64,000 nt of DNA from WYZ-LMO2 sp038731605 (GTDB lineage Archaea > Halobacteriota > Archaeoglobi > Archaeoglobales > Archaeoglobaceae). The translations under genes were made by a program, and so were the position numbers. The notes under the pieces were generated by a model. The model saw only the letters and a list, made by a program, of their open reading frames with translations, did no database searches and was not told the DNA's origin. Location: the NCBI GenBank assembly GCA_038731605.1, contig JAVYQP010000004.1:36757-100756 (forward strand). The letters run 5' to 3'. The stretch's first letter is position 1; each line of letters opens with the position of its first letter. Below, in pieces: positions 33,548 through 41,926 of the stretch.

Positions 33548-35218
33548 ATGGACGTCTACGTCCTTCTCACGATTATCCTCGGATTCGCCGCCTTAAGCTC
33601 GCTTTTATTCATGAAAATGGGCTTTTCGCACGTCGCTGGTTATCTAATTTCCGGAGTTTTTCTCAGTCTTATTTTTCGAGAAAGTATCGTAGAATACAAA
33701 GATATCCTAAACTTCTTCTCAGAGATTGCAATTGCCCTCCTAGCTTTTGAGATTGGCAGAGAGATAGGAATCCGAAGTATAAGAAATCTCACGTTTTTAC
33801 CAATCGCAATTCTTATTTTCGAAATTTTAACTGCTTTTCTGATTGCGATACTCGTAGGAAACTTATTTGAGCTAAAGGCGATGGAAATTTTCATTCTTGC
33901 AGCCATGGGTTCGTTTAGTAGTAGCGCTGTTGTATTCAAGCTTCTTACCGACTTAAAATTCGATGATGAAGTAAAAAGAGTTATTCTTACAGTATCAGTT
34001 CTCGACGATATCTGGGCGATAATAGTCTTAGCGATTCTCCCACAGCTTGCAGTAGGGCACGTGCATTTCATCGAGATCGCAAGTTTACTGGTATTTTCAA
34101 TAGTAGTAACAGCAGCTCTTGTGTTTCTTGGGCTTACTTTACTGAATAGAGTATTCAACAAACTTATAAAACCCGATGAGCTTGGTGTCTCATTGGCTAT
34201 AAGTTCTGCACTTCTTTTCGCAACGATTTCAAAGTCTTTTGGGCTCTCTCCAGCTTTGGGGGCGTTCGCAGCTGGTATCGCTTTGTCGATGCACCCGAGA
34301 AATGTTGATCTCGGAAATTACCTAAAACCTGTGAGAGAAGTATTTTTAATCCTTTTCTTCGTCTCTCTTGGCCTAGAAGCGGGTCTTCTGAGCGAAATTC
34401 CAGTTATCTTGTTTTTTATTCCAATATTAATACTTTTTGGTCGATTTCTTGCTTTTACCGCATCAAATTGGGTTTTTAGCAAACGAAGTCTTGACGAATG
34501 TGTGAGAATTGGATTTCTCGCTACTGCAGCAGGAGAATTTGGATTGATCGTATCGTATGAAGCCCTAAACCTCGGATTGATTGAAAGAGAGTTTCTCACA
34601 TTGTCTGCGATAACTATGATCCTTGGAGCGTTGAGTTCCTCGAAGTTTACACCAAAAACAGATTACGCTGAAAAGATTGCTTCCTTAGTTCCCATGGAAA
34701 TCAAGGTTTTTGTAGACAGTATTTCAATGAGCGTCAGCAGACTCGTAGAGAGTAGTGGTGGAGAATTCATGAGACTCCTAGTCATTAGGATTGCGAGAAA
34801 CGTGCTTGTAGTTGTAGTTGTCTCACTTATCGGTTCTGCTATGCTCTACATTCTTGACTTTTTCACTCCAGAACTCAGATACGTGAACTTAGCGATTGTC
34901 CTTGCAATCATCTTCGCAGTCATTCTCGCAGTTTCCATGAGAACGAAAAGCTACGTGGAGGATGTTTGCAGTTTACTTGTTGAAAAAAGAGGAGTAAATC
35001 CAAAAATAAAAAGAGTTCTCAGTGGATTGACCTTCACATTCATTATGCTTACCAGCTTAAACTTAATCATCTTAGTTTCGGGAAGATTTTTTGTTGAAGT
35101 CGCGAAAGAAATTTTGATGATTCCACTTGGCTCGGGTTTCGTAACTTTTGTCTTTTTCCTAACGTTCTCACTAAGCGTTTACTTCATTTACACCCGAATT
35201 CGCAAAATTCCCTTTTAA
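33548..35218 (+). CDS. CPA2-family cation/proton antiporter (Kef/NapA-like)
   Basis: The protein has about twelve transmembrane helices, with GFSHVAGYLISGVFLSL, the FSEIAIALLAFEIGRE motif, LDDIWAIIVLA (paired acidic residues expected in the ion site) and SPALGAFAAGIALS, typical of CPA2 antiporters. After it come three more hydrophobic segments (from about residue 420) in place of the usual TrkA-N domain. The frame is open to a TTG at 33470, but ATG 33548 follows AAGTTTAAAAAT (about 33516-33527) by 25 bases and removes a soluble leader; 556 residues result. It uses more AT-rich codons than its neighbours. Confidence 0.82.
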   Translation: MDVYVLLTIILGFAALSSLLFMKMGFSHVAGYLISGVFLSLIFRESIVEYKDILNFFSEIAIALLAFEIGREIGIRSIRNLTFLPIAILIFEILTAFLIAILVGNLFELKAMEIFILAAMGSFSSSAVVFKLLTDLKFDDEVKRVILTVSVLDDIWAIIVLAILPQLAVGHVHFIEIASLLVFSIVVTAALVFLGLTLLNRVFNKLIKPDELGVSLAISSALLFATISKSFGLSPALGAFAAGIALSMHPRNVDLGNYLKPVREVFLILFFVSLGLEAGLLSEIPVILFFIPILILFGRFLAFTASNWVFSKRSLDECVRIGFLATAAGEFGLIVSYEALNLGLIEREFLTLSAITMILGALSSSKFTPKTDYAEKIASLVPMEIKVFVDSISMSVSRLVESSGGEFMRLLVIRIARNVLVVVVVSLIGSAMLYILDFFTPELRYVNLAIVLAIIFAVILAVSMRTKSYVEDVCSLLVEKRGVNPKIKRVLSGLTFTFIMLTSLNLIILVSGRFFVEVAKEILMIPLGSGFVTFVFFLTFSLSVYFIYTRIRKIPF

Positions 35219-35829
35219 AATATTTTTCGGCACACATCATTGATCGGACACTCCGAGCATCTTGGATTCCTCGGAAGACAAATCGTTTGTCCAAAACCGA
35301 CGAAGACATAATTCACCTTCTCCCAAAGCTCCACGGGAAACAGTTTCTTTAGCTCATCTTCAGTTTTCTCGGGAGTTTTCGTGTTCACGAGACCTATTCT
35401 GTTCGCTATCCTGTGCACGTGCGTGTCAACTGCGATCGCTGGCTTGCCGAGGTAAGATAGAACTATGTTCGCAGTTTTTCTGCCAACCCCTGGTAGCTGA
35501 ACGAGCTCTTCAAACGTCTCAGGGAACTTTTTCTTTGCAAGGATTTCCGCAATCTCCTTTACCCGCCTTGCTTTAACACGATAAAAGCCGACGCTTTTTA
35601 TTAGCTCTTCAATCTCGCTAACTTCCATCTTTGCAAGCTCTTCAATGCTCTTTGCTTTCGCGAAAAGTTTTTCCACAGCTTTCGCTGTCTGTTCATCACG
35701 AGTTCTTGCGCTGAGAACGGTTGCGATCAGAATTTGGTAGGGTTCGAGTTTCGCTTTGTGCAGAAAGATGGGTGCGTTTCTCTCCTTCGCAGCGAATTCC
35801 ATTTTTTCGAGCAACGATCGAAGATCCAT
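35215..35829 (-). CDS. nth: Endonuclease III (DNA glycosylase/AP lyase)
   Basis: The 204-residue HhH-GPD protein has LPGVGRKTANIVLSYLG, with the catalytic Lys, then AVDTHVHRIANRIGLV with the catalytic Asp. It ends in the 4Fe-4S loop C-x6-C-x2-C-x5-C (CLPRNPRCSECPINDVC). It removes oxidised pyrimidines and cuts abasic sites. It converges with the antiporter gene (4-base overlap). Another base-excision glycosylase, ogg, is 1 kb away. Confidence 0.93.
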   Translation of the reverse strand: MDLRSLLEKMEFAAKERNAPIFLHKAKLEPYQILIATVLSARTRDEQTAKAVEKLFAKAKSIEELAKMEVSEIEELIKSVGFYRVKARRVKEIAEILAKKKFPETFEELVQLPGVGRKTANIVLSYLGKPAIAVDTHVHRIANRIGLVNTKTPEKTEDELKKLFPVELWEKVNYVFVGFGQTICLPRNPRCSECPINDVCRKIF

Positions 35830-35875
35830 GGGAAAATTTCAACAAGCTTTTTAAAATTTGTAGCTTAGTAGCGTT

Positions 35876-36859
35876 ATGAAGTTCGACTATGCGAAGGCTG
35901 GGGTTGATATAAAGAAGGCTGAGAAGGCGATAAGCACGCTCACGGGTATTGTCAAATACAGAAGGAAAGGTTTTGGTGAACCAATTTTGCTTTCCCACTA
36001 CGCTGGAGTTATAGATTGCGGAGATTTTGGGATTGCGATAACAACAGACGGCGTCGGAACGAAGATCTTGGTTGCGATTGCGATGAAAAAATACTTCGGC
36101 ATTGGGATCGATTGCGTCGCTGTAAACGTGAACGATTTACTCGCAATCGGTGCTGAGCCGTTGGCGATGGTCGATTACATTGCAATGCAGAAGATCGACG
36201 AAGAAGTGATTGCGGAGATTTCCAAAGGGCTCGAAGAAGGCTGTAGGATTGCGAACATTACGCTCGTAGGCGGAGAGACTGCGACGCTAACTGAGATGAT
36301 CAACGGCTTCGACGTCGCCGGAACTGCGGTGGGATACGTTAGAAAGGACAGGATAATAACTGGGAAAAACGTTGTTCCGGGGGACATAATAATGGCTTTG
36401 CCGAGCTCCGGAATACACTGCAATGGTTTAACGCTTGCAAGAAAAGTCATTGAAGCAAATGGGCTTAGCTACTTCGACAAGTTCGGAGACAAAACCATAG
36501 GCGATGAACTGCTAACGCCCGCAAGGATATACATGGAAGTCCTCGACATAATAAAGGATTGCGAAGTCCACGGGCTTGCGCACATCACTGGAGGTGCTTT
36601 TAGAAAGCTGAAGAGGCTCAGGAGCGATGTGAAGTTCGTAATCGATTCTCCGCTAAAGCCACAGGAGATATTCCGCTTCATTCAAAAGCTCGGCGATGTT
36701 GACGAGGTCGAGATGTATAGGACTTTCAACATGGGGATGGGCTTTCTCATCATAGTTCCAGAGAGCGAGGTCGAGAAAGTTGAGAAGTTCGGAGCAAAAA
36801 GGGTGGGCTATGTCGACGAGGGAGAGGGAATTTTTGTCAAAGACCTCAGAATCGATTAA
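35876..36859 (+). CDS. purM: Phosphoribosylformylglycinamidine cyclo-ligase
   Basis: The 327-residue protein starts with FDYAKAGVDIKKAE and has TTDGVGTKILVA, the CVAVNVNDLLAIGAEPL segment, GGETATLTEM and GLAHITGGAF, the AIR synthetase motifs. It makes aminoimidazole ribonucleotide in purine synthesis. The 3' end overlaps the ogg gene by about 50 bases, depending on the start chosen there. Confidence 0.94.
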   Translation: MKFDYAKAGVDIKKAEKAISTLTGIVKYRRKGFGEPILLSHYAGVIDCGDFGIAITTDGVGTKILVAIAMKKYFGIGIDCVAVNVNDLLAIGAEPLAMVDYIAMQKIDEEVIAEISKGLEEGCRIANITLVGGETATLTEMINGFDVAGTAVGYVRKDRIITGKNVVPGDIIMALPSSGIHCNGLTLARKVIEANGLSYFDKFGDKTIGDELLTPARIYMEVLDIIKDCEVHGLAHITGGAFRKLKRLRSDVKFVIDSPLKPQEIFRFIQKLGDVDEVEMYRTFNMGMGFLIIVPESEVEKVEKFGAKRVGYVDEGEGIFVKDLRID

Positions 36860-37487
36860 GTGCAAGAGCTGTAGATTCGAACCACCAGAGTTCGTGATCG
36901 ACGCCATAAAGCAAAGAATACGAGAGTTCAAGACACTTGGAGAACGTGGACAAGTTACGTTCGACTTTAAACCATTTTTAGAGCTTGAAATAGATGCGAC
37001 AGTTGAGACCGAGTTGGCTTTTTGCATCTCAACCGCAAACTCCTCCGCAAAATCCGGTTTAAAATTCCAAAAGATGCTCGAAGACAGGGACATTTTCGCA
37101 ATGAGCGCATCAGATTTCGAGGCGCTTTTGAAATCCGCAGGCGTCAGGTTTTACAAAAGGAAAGCCGTCTACATAAAAGAGGCGATAGAGAAGATCCAAA
37201 AAATAAAGATTCCCGAAGATGAGAGTGCAAGAGATGTTCTCGTGAAGGAGATCTGCGGTTTGGGCTACAAGGAGGCGAGCCACTTTTTGCGAAACATTGG
37301 CAGAGACTTCGTGATCTTGGACAGGCACATCTTGGATTGGCTTGGCGTCAGCCAGAGAAGTCTCAGCAAGAAGAAATACTTGGAGATCGAGGGGAGGTTT
37401 AAGGAGATCGCCAAAAGAACTGGAAAAAGCGTCTCCGAGCTTGATTTGTTGCTTTGGAGCATGAAAACTGGGCTTGTGTTGAAATAA
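36810..37487 (+). CDS. ogg: 8-oxoguanine DNA glycosylase/AP lyase (archaeal Ogg2 type)
   Basis: The protein has the helix-hairpin-helix region CGLGYKEASHFLRNIG with the catalytic Lys, followed by FVILDRHILDWL with the catalytic Asp. This is the pattern of the short archaeal Ogg2 family known from Methanocaldococcus and Archaeoglobus. It removes 8-oxoguanine. The start is uncertain: ATG 36810 gives 225 residues and overlaps purM by 50 bases; the first 20-25 residues, with a CKSC pair, may lie outside the conserved part. Confidence 0.85.
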   Translation: MSTREREFLSKTSESIKCKSCRFEPPEFVIDAIKQRIREFKTLGERGQVTFDFKPFLELEIDATVETELAFCISTANSSAKSGLKFQKMLEDRDIFAMSASDFEALLKSAGVRFYKRKAVYIKEAIEKIQKIKIPEDESARDVLVKEICGLGYKEASHFLRNIGRDFVILDRHILDWLGVSQRSLSKKKYLEIEGRFKEIAKRTGKSVSELDLLLWSMKTGLVLK

Positions 37488-37499
37488 CTCAAATCCGTC

Positions 37500-38251
37500 T
37501 TATGGGAATTCCTTGTAACCCTTTCCTTGATACTCAGGATACTTATACAAACGGGGCTCGATAAAACTCCAACCCGGATATCTTGGGTCTTTGCCCCTCT
37601 TCCGCCATGAATACACATGTCTGGCAACGAAATCAGCGAGTATTTACTGTCCCCAAAGTGTATCTCAGCGATGTTAGCCATCTCAAGTATCCATTTGCAC
37701 GACACCATAAGACTTGGCTATTCCACCGGATCCAAGACGAAGGAGTTGTCCAAAGAAGTTACGTTGAGTCGTTTCAAGACGTTTGTTGAGATCAAGGAGA
37801 ACGAAACCAATTTCGCCTTTCTCGTCCAGAAACCATTGTAGTCGCTCAAGAAGGAACCGGAGCGCAAGATTGGAAGGGTCATCTGGACTCCAGTATTTTT
37901 TCTTATGAGATTCCTTATCAATGCACACAGCGAAATAAGTAACCTGCTCAGGGTTTAGGTAGACTTTTCGCACTTCATCGCCGATGTCTCGACTCTTACC
38001 CCAAAACCATCGCCTCTATCAACTCCACTTGCTTTAATTTCCTGTCCTTTACCCAAGGCTTGCGCATCGATCTTCGGGAGTTTTAATTGGGCAATAGAGT
38101 TACGAATGCTCGAATAGACCTCATGAATTTCAGAGTGTGGTATCGCAACCGCAGACACTACATAGAAAGGCTGTTGACGAGTAGCTTCGTCCTTATCCCA
38201 TCTGGCTTCATATCCGCTTTCATCCACAAAGATCAGATACCTAATAAGCAT
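37500..38251 (-). pseudogene. Frameshifted DUF3800 gene
   Basis: From ATG 38251 the minus strand reads LIRYLIFVDESGYEARW, the D-E-S-G opening of DUF3800, then QPFYVVSAVAIP and GKGQEIKASG. Near 37985 the frame changes (a TTTTGGGG run) and the sequence goes on as SRDIGDEVRKVYLNPEQV and GFVLLDLNKRLETTQRN. Near 37700 it shifts again to EIHFGDSKYSLISLPDMCI, and near 37605 to RKRGKDPRYPGWSFIEPRLY, ending at a TAA at 37500-37502. The total of about 250 codons equals a normal DUF3800 protein. So the whole gene is present but broken by three frameshifts. A TATA box (ATATTTATAAAAAG) lies about 15 bases upstream. Sequencing errors are a possible cause; DUF3800 proteins are RNase H-like and sometimes linked to defence. 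Confidence 0.75.
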
Positions 38252-38271
38252 CAGATAGTTTCTTTTTATAA

Positions 38272-38544
38272 ATATTTTCTCTAAATTTCGCATGCAACCA
38301 GTGGAGTAAGGGAAGTCGAGGTCCCGCAGACATATATGCGAGAGCACCGAGTGGCACAAAATTTTACATTCAAGTCAAAAGTGGCACTGCCCGACCAAAT
38401 AAAAAAGAGATAAAGCGACTAAGAAAAATGGCGAAAAATAGACGTGGGACTGCAGTCGTGATTCGCAAAGTTGAGAAAAGCTATCAATGGAAGTTCTACG
38501 GAAATTGGGCACCCAAGCGCAAGAAAAAAGTTGCAAAGTCATGA
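38272..38544 (+). pseudogene. N-terminally truncated PD-(D/E)XK nuclease (Holliday-resolvase-like)
   Basis: An open frame without a start codon runs from just after a TAA at 38269-38271 to a TGA at 38542-38544. It reads GSRGPADIYARAPSGTKFYI followed by QVKSG, and further on EIKRLRKMAKNRRGTAVVI. The GSRGPAD...QVK pattern is that of archaeal Hjc-like and related endonuclease-fold proteins, where D and the Q-x-K triad bind metal. The first 30 or so residues of the domain are missing, exactly where the DUF3800 promoter begins. This suggests a deletion or insertion joint. Confidence 0.6.
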
Positions 38545-39160
38545 TAACTGGAAGGAGTTTTTAGGCGTTGGGACGAGTGATGCCTATAGATGTATCGGTG
38601 GGAGATCTCTCCCATTCATAAGCTTAAGCTTCGCATAGTTTGTGAGGTGACCGATGAAGAGATCGAAGAAGCTCGCAGAAAGAGGAGTTGAAGTTTTTGT
38701 CCTCAAGAGGGGAATGAGAGCCGTTGCGAGGCTATACTAGGTCTGCGGAGGTGAAATGATCTCGGAAAAGGCGAATACGGATGCGAGATCCGCGAATACT
38801 TCTTCGGGATCAGCAGCATGGTGAAGGAATGTTGCAATTGCAAATCTAGTTCGGTCCTATCTGTAGATCGAAAGTGTGATTTTAGAACAAAAGAGGCGCC
38901 CATTCCCTTAGAGAGTATTGGAAAAAGGATCTATGTCCAAAATGTAGGAAAGAAGGGTTAAAAAGGATTGCATACCCCATCTTGGCGAACGATTGCGGAT
39001 CTAATCGGGGAACTGAACAATAGGAAGACGATGGTGTATTAAAAGCCTCGGCATTCCCGAGGGCTTTATATATTACTGTCTGTGGCGGATCCTATCTAAA
39101 AAGCCTTAAGGGCTTCGTGGTTCGCAAAATTTTTATAAACAAGAAGACCAACAAAGATTA
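38545..39160. other. Decayed DNA upstream of tRNA-Gly
   Basis: No intact gene is seen. Fragments look protein-like: IVCEVTDEEIEEARRKRS near 38635-38690; a 28-codon ORF from ATG 38654; and GEYGCEIREYFFGISSMVKEC near 38770-38835, followed by CxxC-type pairs near 38838 and 38933. The last pieces recall HNH or zinc-ribbon parts of mobile-element proteins but are too short to name. Two small hairpins occur at 39047-39068 (CCTCGG/CCGAGG stem) and 39100-39116. TTTTTATAAAC at about 39129-39139 is the likely tRNA promoter. Confidence 0.4.
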
Positions 39161-39231
39161 GCGGTCGTAGTCTAGTGGCAGGACACGGGCTTCCCGAGCC
39201 CGTTGCCCGGGTTCAAATCCCGGCGACCGCA
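39161..39231 (+). tRNA. tRNA-Gly (anticodon CCC)
   Basis: A 71-base cloverleaf is clear. The acceptor stem GCGGTCG pairs with CGACCGC, followed by discriminator A. The anticodon stem CGGGC/GCCCG encloses the loop TTCCCGA, so the anticodon is CCC. The T stem CCGGG/CCCGG encloses TTCAAAT. No CCA is encoded and no intron is seen. A TATA-like box lies about 25-30 bases upstream. It borders a 2-kb region of broken genes, which fits a tRNA being used as an integration site, but I found no repeat of its 3' end nearby. Confidence 0.95.
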
Positions 39232-39599
39232 TTCGTTCCTCTAAAGCCTGTGAGTCTGTGGTCAACAGTTTTCGGGTTTTTAGTTCTGCCAGCATAAACT
39301 ATCGCTTTAGCTTTTTCGCCATATCACGTGGAACTCTGAGTCGTTGGGATCCTTTGAGATTCCAGAAAAATTGTGAAAAGGTTTAGAGGAGAGTTTTCCA
39401 TCATTCCGAGTATCGTGAGAGTTCGCAAAAGCTCTCACATCTCCGCTGAAGAGGTGGAACATTTTTCACAACCTCGCCTCGTCAATTTTAAAAGCTTTAC
39501 CTAAAGAAGCTCATAGTGGCTTGAAAGCTACCTAACCAAAAAAAGATTGAGCTCTAAAAACTAAAGCAACATTTTTAAGCATAGCAGATTTCGTTCAAC
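39232..39599. other. Non-genic stretch after tRNA-Gly with nested inverted repeats
   Basis: No convincing gene is seen. The minus strand near 39240-39320 has a short coding-like frame (KAKAIVYAGRTKNPKTVDHR). The rest is structured: see the inverted repeats at 39371-39471. TTTTTAAGCATAG just before 39600 is the likely promoter of the hydrolase. Confidence 0.4.
39371..39471. repeat. Nested inverted repeats
   Basis: TTGTGAAAA (39371-39379) is repeated inverted as TTTTCACAA (39463-39471). Inside lies a perfect 7-base hairpin GTGAGAG/CTCTCAC (39415-39421 and 39432-39438) with a 10-base loop. The element is about 100 bases and has no ORF. It could be a structured RNA, a MITE-like element or chance. 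Confidence 0.45.
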
Positions 39600-40340
39600 A
39601 TGGAGCGGACTCGCATTTTCGTTGACTCGAAGGCGATATCTGTTTTAAAAGCGAAAGATGTTCCGATCTTCTACGTTCACGGCTCTGGTTGCGATGCGAG
39701 CATCTGGAGAAACCAGCTCGAAGAGATTGGTGGCTTCGCAGTAGATCTGCCGAACCACGGAGAGAGTGACAAGGCTGAGATAAACAGCGTCGAAGATTAC
39801 GCATTCTTCGTTGCGAAGGTCATCGAAAAGACTGCGGGAAAAGGAGTTATAGCTGGGCACAGTCTCGGTGGGGCGGTTGCGCAAATGGTTTATCTAAAGC
39901 ACAGAGAAGTGGTCAAGGCTTTGGCTTTAATCGGCACCGGAGCAAGGCTAAGAGTTCTTCCGCAGATTCTCGAAGGGCTTGCAAAGAAGAGCATTGAGGC
40001 CGTGAAGCTCGTTTCTGAGATGGCTTTCCATAGGAAGGAGTTTGTTGAAGCGTTCACAGAAATCTTCAGTAAAAACTCGGAGATCCTGCTAAAAGATCTC
40101 AGCATCTGCGATAAATTCGACCTCCTCGGAGACTTTAAGTCTGGGAAGATAAAGTTCGATGTCCCAACGATCGCAATAGTTGGCGAGAACGATTTGCTCA
40201 CGCCTGTGAAGTATTCGAAGTTCTTCGCAGACTTCGGCGCAGAGCTTGCTGTCGTCGAAGGCTCGGGGCACATGGTGATGCTCGAGAACCCGAAAAGGTT
40301 GAATGAAATCCTCAAGGAATTTCTGAGGAGAGTTCTCTGA
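39600..40340 (+). CDS. Alpha/beta-fold hydrolase
   Basis: The 246-residue protein has the oxyanion HGSG segment (FYVHGSGCDASIW), the nucleophile elbow GHSLGG, an acid in GENDLLTP and the catalytic His in GSGHMVMLENP. This is a classic serine hydrolase or esterase of the alpha/beta fold. The substrate is unknown. It converges with the AdoHcyase-like gene, overlapping its end by 29 bases. Confidence 0.87.
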   Translation: MERTRIFVDSKAISVLKAKDVPIFYVHGSGCDASIWRNQLEEIGGFAVDLPNHGESDKAEINSVEDYAFFVAKVIEKTAGKGVIAGHSLGGAVAQMVYLKHREVVKALALIGTGARLRVLPQILEGLAKKSIEAVKLVSEMAFHRKEFVEAFTEIFSKNSEILLKDLSICDKFDLLGDFKSGKIKFDVPTIAIVGENDLLTPVKYSKFFADFGAELAVVEGSGHMVMLENPKRLNEILKEFLRRVL

Positions 40341-41298
40341 GCAATCTTTCCTCGATTTCTTTCGGCAGTGGAATTACGCCGTAGAACTCTTCCCTCAGCT
40401 TGTTCAAAGCAAGAATCGCTGCTGAAAATGTTACGTCCATCGCCTCGATTGGGGTGCCAGTGCCGATTGCGAGGTTTACTGCGTAGCCATCTGCGAGCAA
40501 GTAATACTTTTTCCCATCTTTCTTGTAACATTTCACGAGCCCATAGTCTCTAACGAGTTCTCCGCTCGCTTCAAACATCTCCGCACCCATGTTTGCCACG
40601 ATTGCGTTCTCCGCAACTAACTCGAGGCTCGGCTTTGAATCTGTGCAAAAGATAACGAGATCTGCGCTTCCGTGTTCCGAGATTTTGTAACCAGAAAAGA
40701 TTGCTTTCACCCTTTTCTCATCGTCCTTGTCCCAAACGAAGACGTCACAGCCTATTTTTCGCATCATTTCTGCGCATCCCTGCCCAACTTTCCCGAATCC
40801 GATGATCTTCACCTTCTTCCCGGGCAAGTATATGTTTAGCTTCAGCAAAGCCTCGAGTAAGCCGAAAGAGGTTGCATAGGTGCTTTCTATCTCCTTGATC
40901 CGAGAGGAGTCGATGGAGATGGCTCGAACTCTGCTCATTCTCTTTAAGTATTCCTCGCCAGTCTTAGTCAGCTCCACAACCTTTATCAAATCCTTTCCCG
41001 ATTTTTCCGCAACCCTTGAAAGAACTGCGGAGCAATCCAAGAAGCAGTCAGCCTTCACCGCGTCTCTTTTCCTCACAACCTTAACTCCTCTCTCTTCAAG
41101 CCATTTCACTGCCTCTTCTTTCGTCGAGAGCTCGTCGAGTTTGACCGCAAACACTTCGACGTATTTTGAGAGCTCGTAGATCATGCAGGCAGTCTTAAAC
41201 TCAAGCGGAACGCAAACTGCGACGCTGTCCACATCTAACTCTTTGGCAAATTTCCTTACGAGCTTCATTCTTTCGTAGAACCACTCCATCGAGAGCAT
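40312..41298 (-). CDS. Divergent S-adenosylhomocysteine hydrolase-like protein
   Basis: The C-terminal half follows AhcY closely: the NAD-binding GFGKVGQGCAEMMRKIGC, VANMGAEMFEA in place of ILANSGH, and YLLADGYAVNLAIGTGTPIE followed by AMDVTFSAAILAL. The N-terminal half is shorter than usual, and the motif that carries the catalytic Asn, Asp and Lys in AhcY (ND-x-x-TK-x-x-x-DN) is replaced by SSRIKEIESTYATS. So the fold and cofactor site are kept but the canonical hydrolase residues are not evident. The frame is open to 41346; ATG 41298 is used because it lies about 25 bases after the TTTAAAAC box, giving about 328 residues. Confidence 0.7.
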   Translation of the reverse strand: MLSMEWFYERMKLVRKFAKELDVDSVAVCVPLEFKTACMIYELSKYVEVFAVKLDELSTKEEAVKWLEERGVKVVRKRDAVKADCFLDCSAVLSRVAEKSGKDLIKVVELTKTGEEYLKRMSRVRAISIDSSRIKEIESTYATSFGLLEALLKLNIYLPGKKVKIIGFGKVGQGCAEMMRKIGCDVFVWDKDDEKRVKAIFSGYKISEHGSADLVIFCTDSKPSLELVAENAIVANMGAEMFEASGELVRDYGLVKCYKKDGKKYYLLADGYAVNLAIGTGTPIEAMDVTFSAAILALNKLREEFYGVIPLPKEIEERLLRELSSEIP

Positions 41299-41329
41299 GC
41301 AGTTAATTATCAAAAATGTTTTAAATGAT

Positions 41330-41345
41330 TGCTCCACTTGGAGCA
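41330..41345. promoter_or_regulatory. 16-base palindrome between divergent genes
   Basis: TGCTCCA-CT-TGGAGCA is a perfect 7+7 inverted repeat. It lies in the 47-base gap between the AdoHcyase-like gene and the nitroreductase gene, and its last base is the A of the nitroreductase ATG. A TTTAAA core (about 41320) beside it could act as TATA in both directions. It is a good operator candidate for both genes. Confidence 0.55.
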
Positions 41346-41926
41346 TGGACTGCTTCGAGTGTCTCGAAAAGATTATAAAGGAGCGTAGGAGCCACAGATT
41401 TTTCCTTGAAAAACCCGTAGAGAAAGAGAAGCTTGAAAAGATCCTTGAGCTTGCAATGTGGGCTCCTTCTGCGATGAACAGACAACAGTGGTTCTTTGTA
41501 GTTGTTGGAAAAGAGAGATTGAAAAGCCTGGGAGATGCAATTGCAAAGAGCTACAACTCGATTCTGCCAAGGCTCCAGAGGTTCTTCGCAGAAAATCCAA
41601 AGGTTATAAGCATCACGGAGCAGTTCTTTAAAACCCTTGGCAACGCTCCAGTTGTGATTTTTGCCTACTACACTCCTACAGGCGACGATTTTGCAGATCT
41701 CCAAAGCGTTTGCGCAGCAATTCAGAACTTGCTCCTCTCCGCACATGCGCTTGGACTTGGGGCGTGCTGGATGACTGGTCCTGTGCACATGGAGGAGGAG
41801 ATAAACAGGGAGCTCGGAATAAGAGACAAGAAGCTCGTTGCAGTGATTCCAATTGGCTACCCAGCGAAGAAGCCACCAGTCCCGCCGAGGAGGGATTCAG
41901 AAAAGAAGGTTCTTTGGATGTTATAA
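41345..41926 (+). CDS. Nitroreductase-family FMN protein
   Basis: The protein has the FMN-binding opening IIKERRSHRFFLEKPVEKEKLEKIL, WAPSAMNRQQWFFVVV, and AHALGLGACWMTGP with a late IPIGYPAKKPP. These are the family motifs. It reduces quinones, nitro compounds or thiol-linked substrates using NAD(P)H. The frame is open to 41297, but ATG 41345 fits the family N terminus and the TATA distance (193 residues). Confidence 0.87.
   Translation: MDCFECLEKIIKERRSHRFFLEKPVEKEKLEKILELAMWAPSAMNRQQWFFVVVGKERLKSLGDAIAKSYNSILPRLQRFFAENPKVISITEQFFKTLGNAPVVIFAYYTPTGDDFADLQSVCAAIQNLLLSAHALGLGACWMTGPVHMEEEINRELGIRDKKLVAVIPIGYPAKKPPVPPRRDSEKKVLWML

Noticed and set aside
37683..38359. Two separate small hypothetical proteins on the minus strand
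   Set aside because: They are consecutive pieces of one frameshifted DUF3800 gene and are reported as such.
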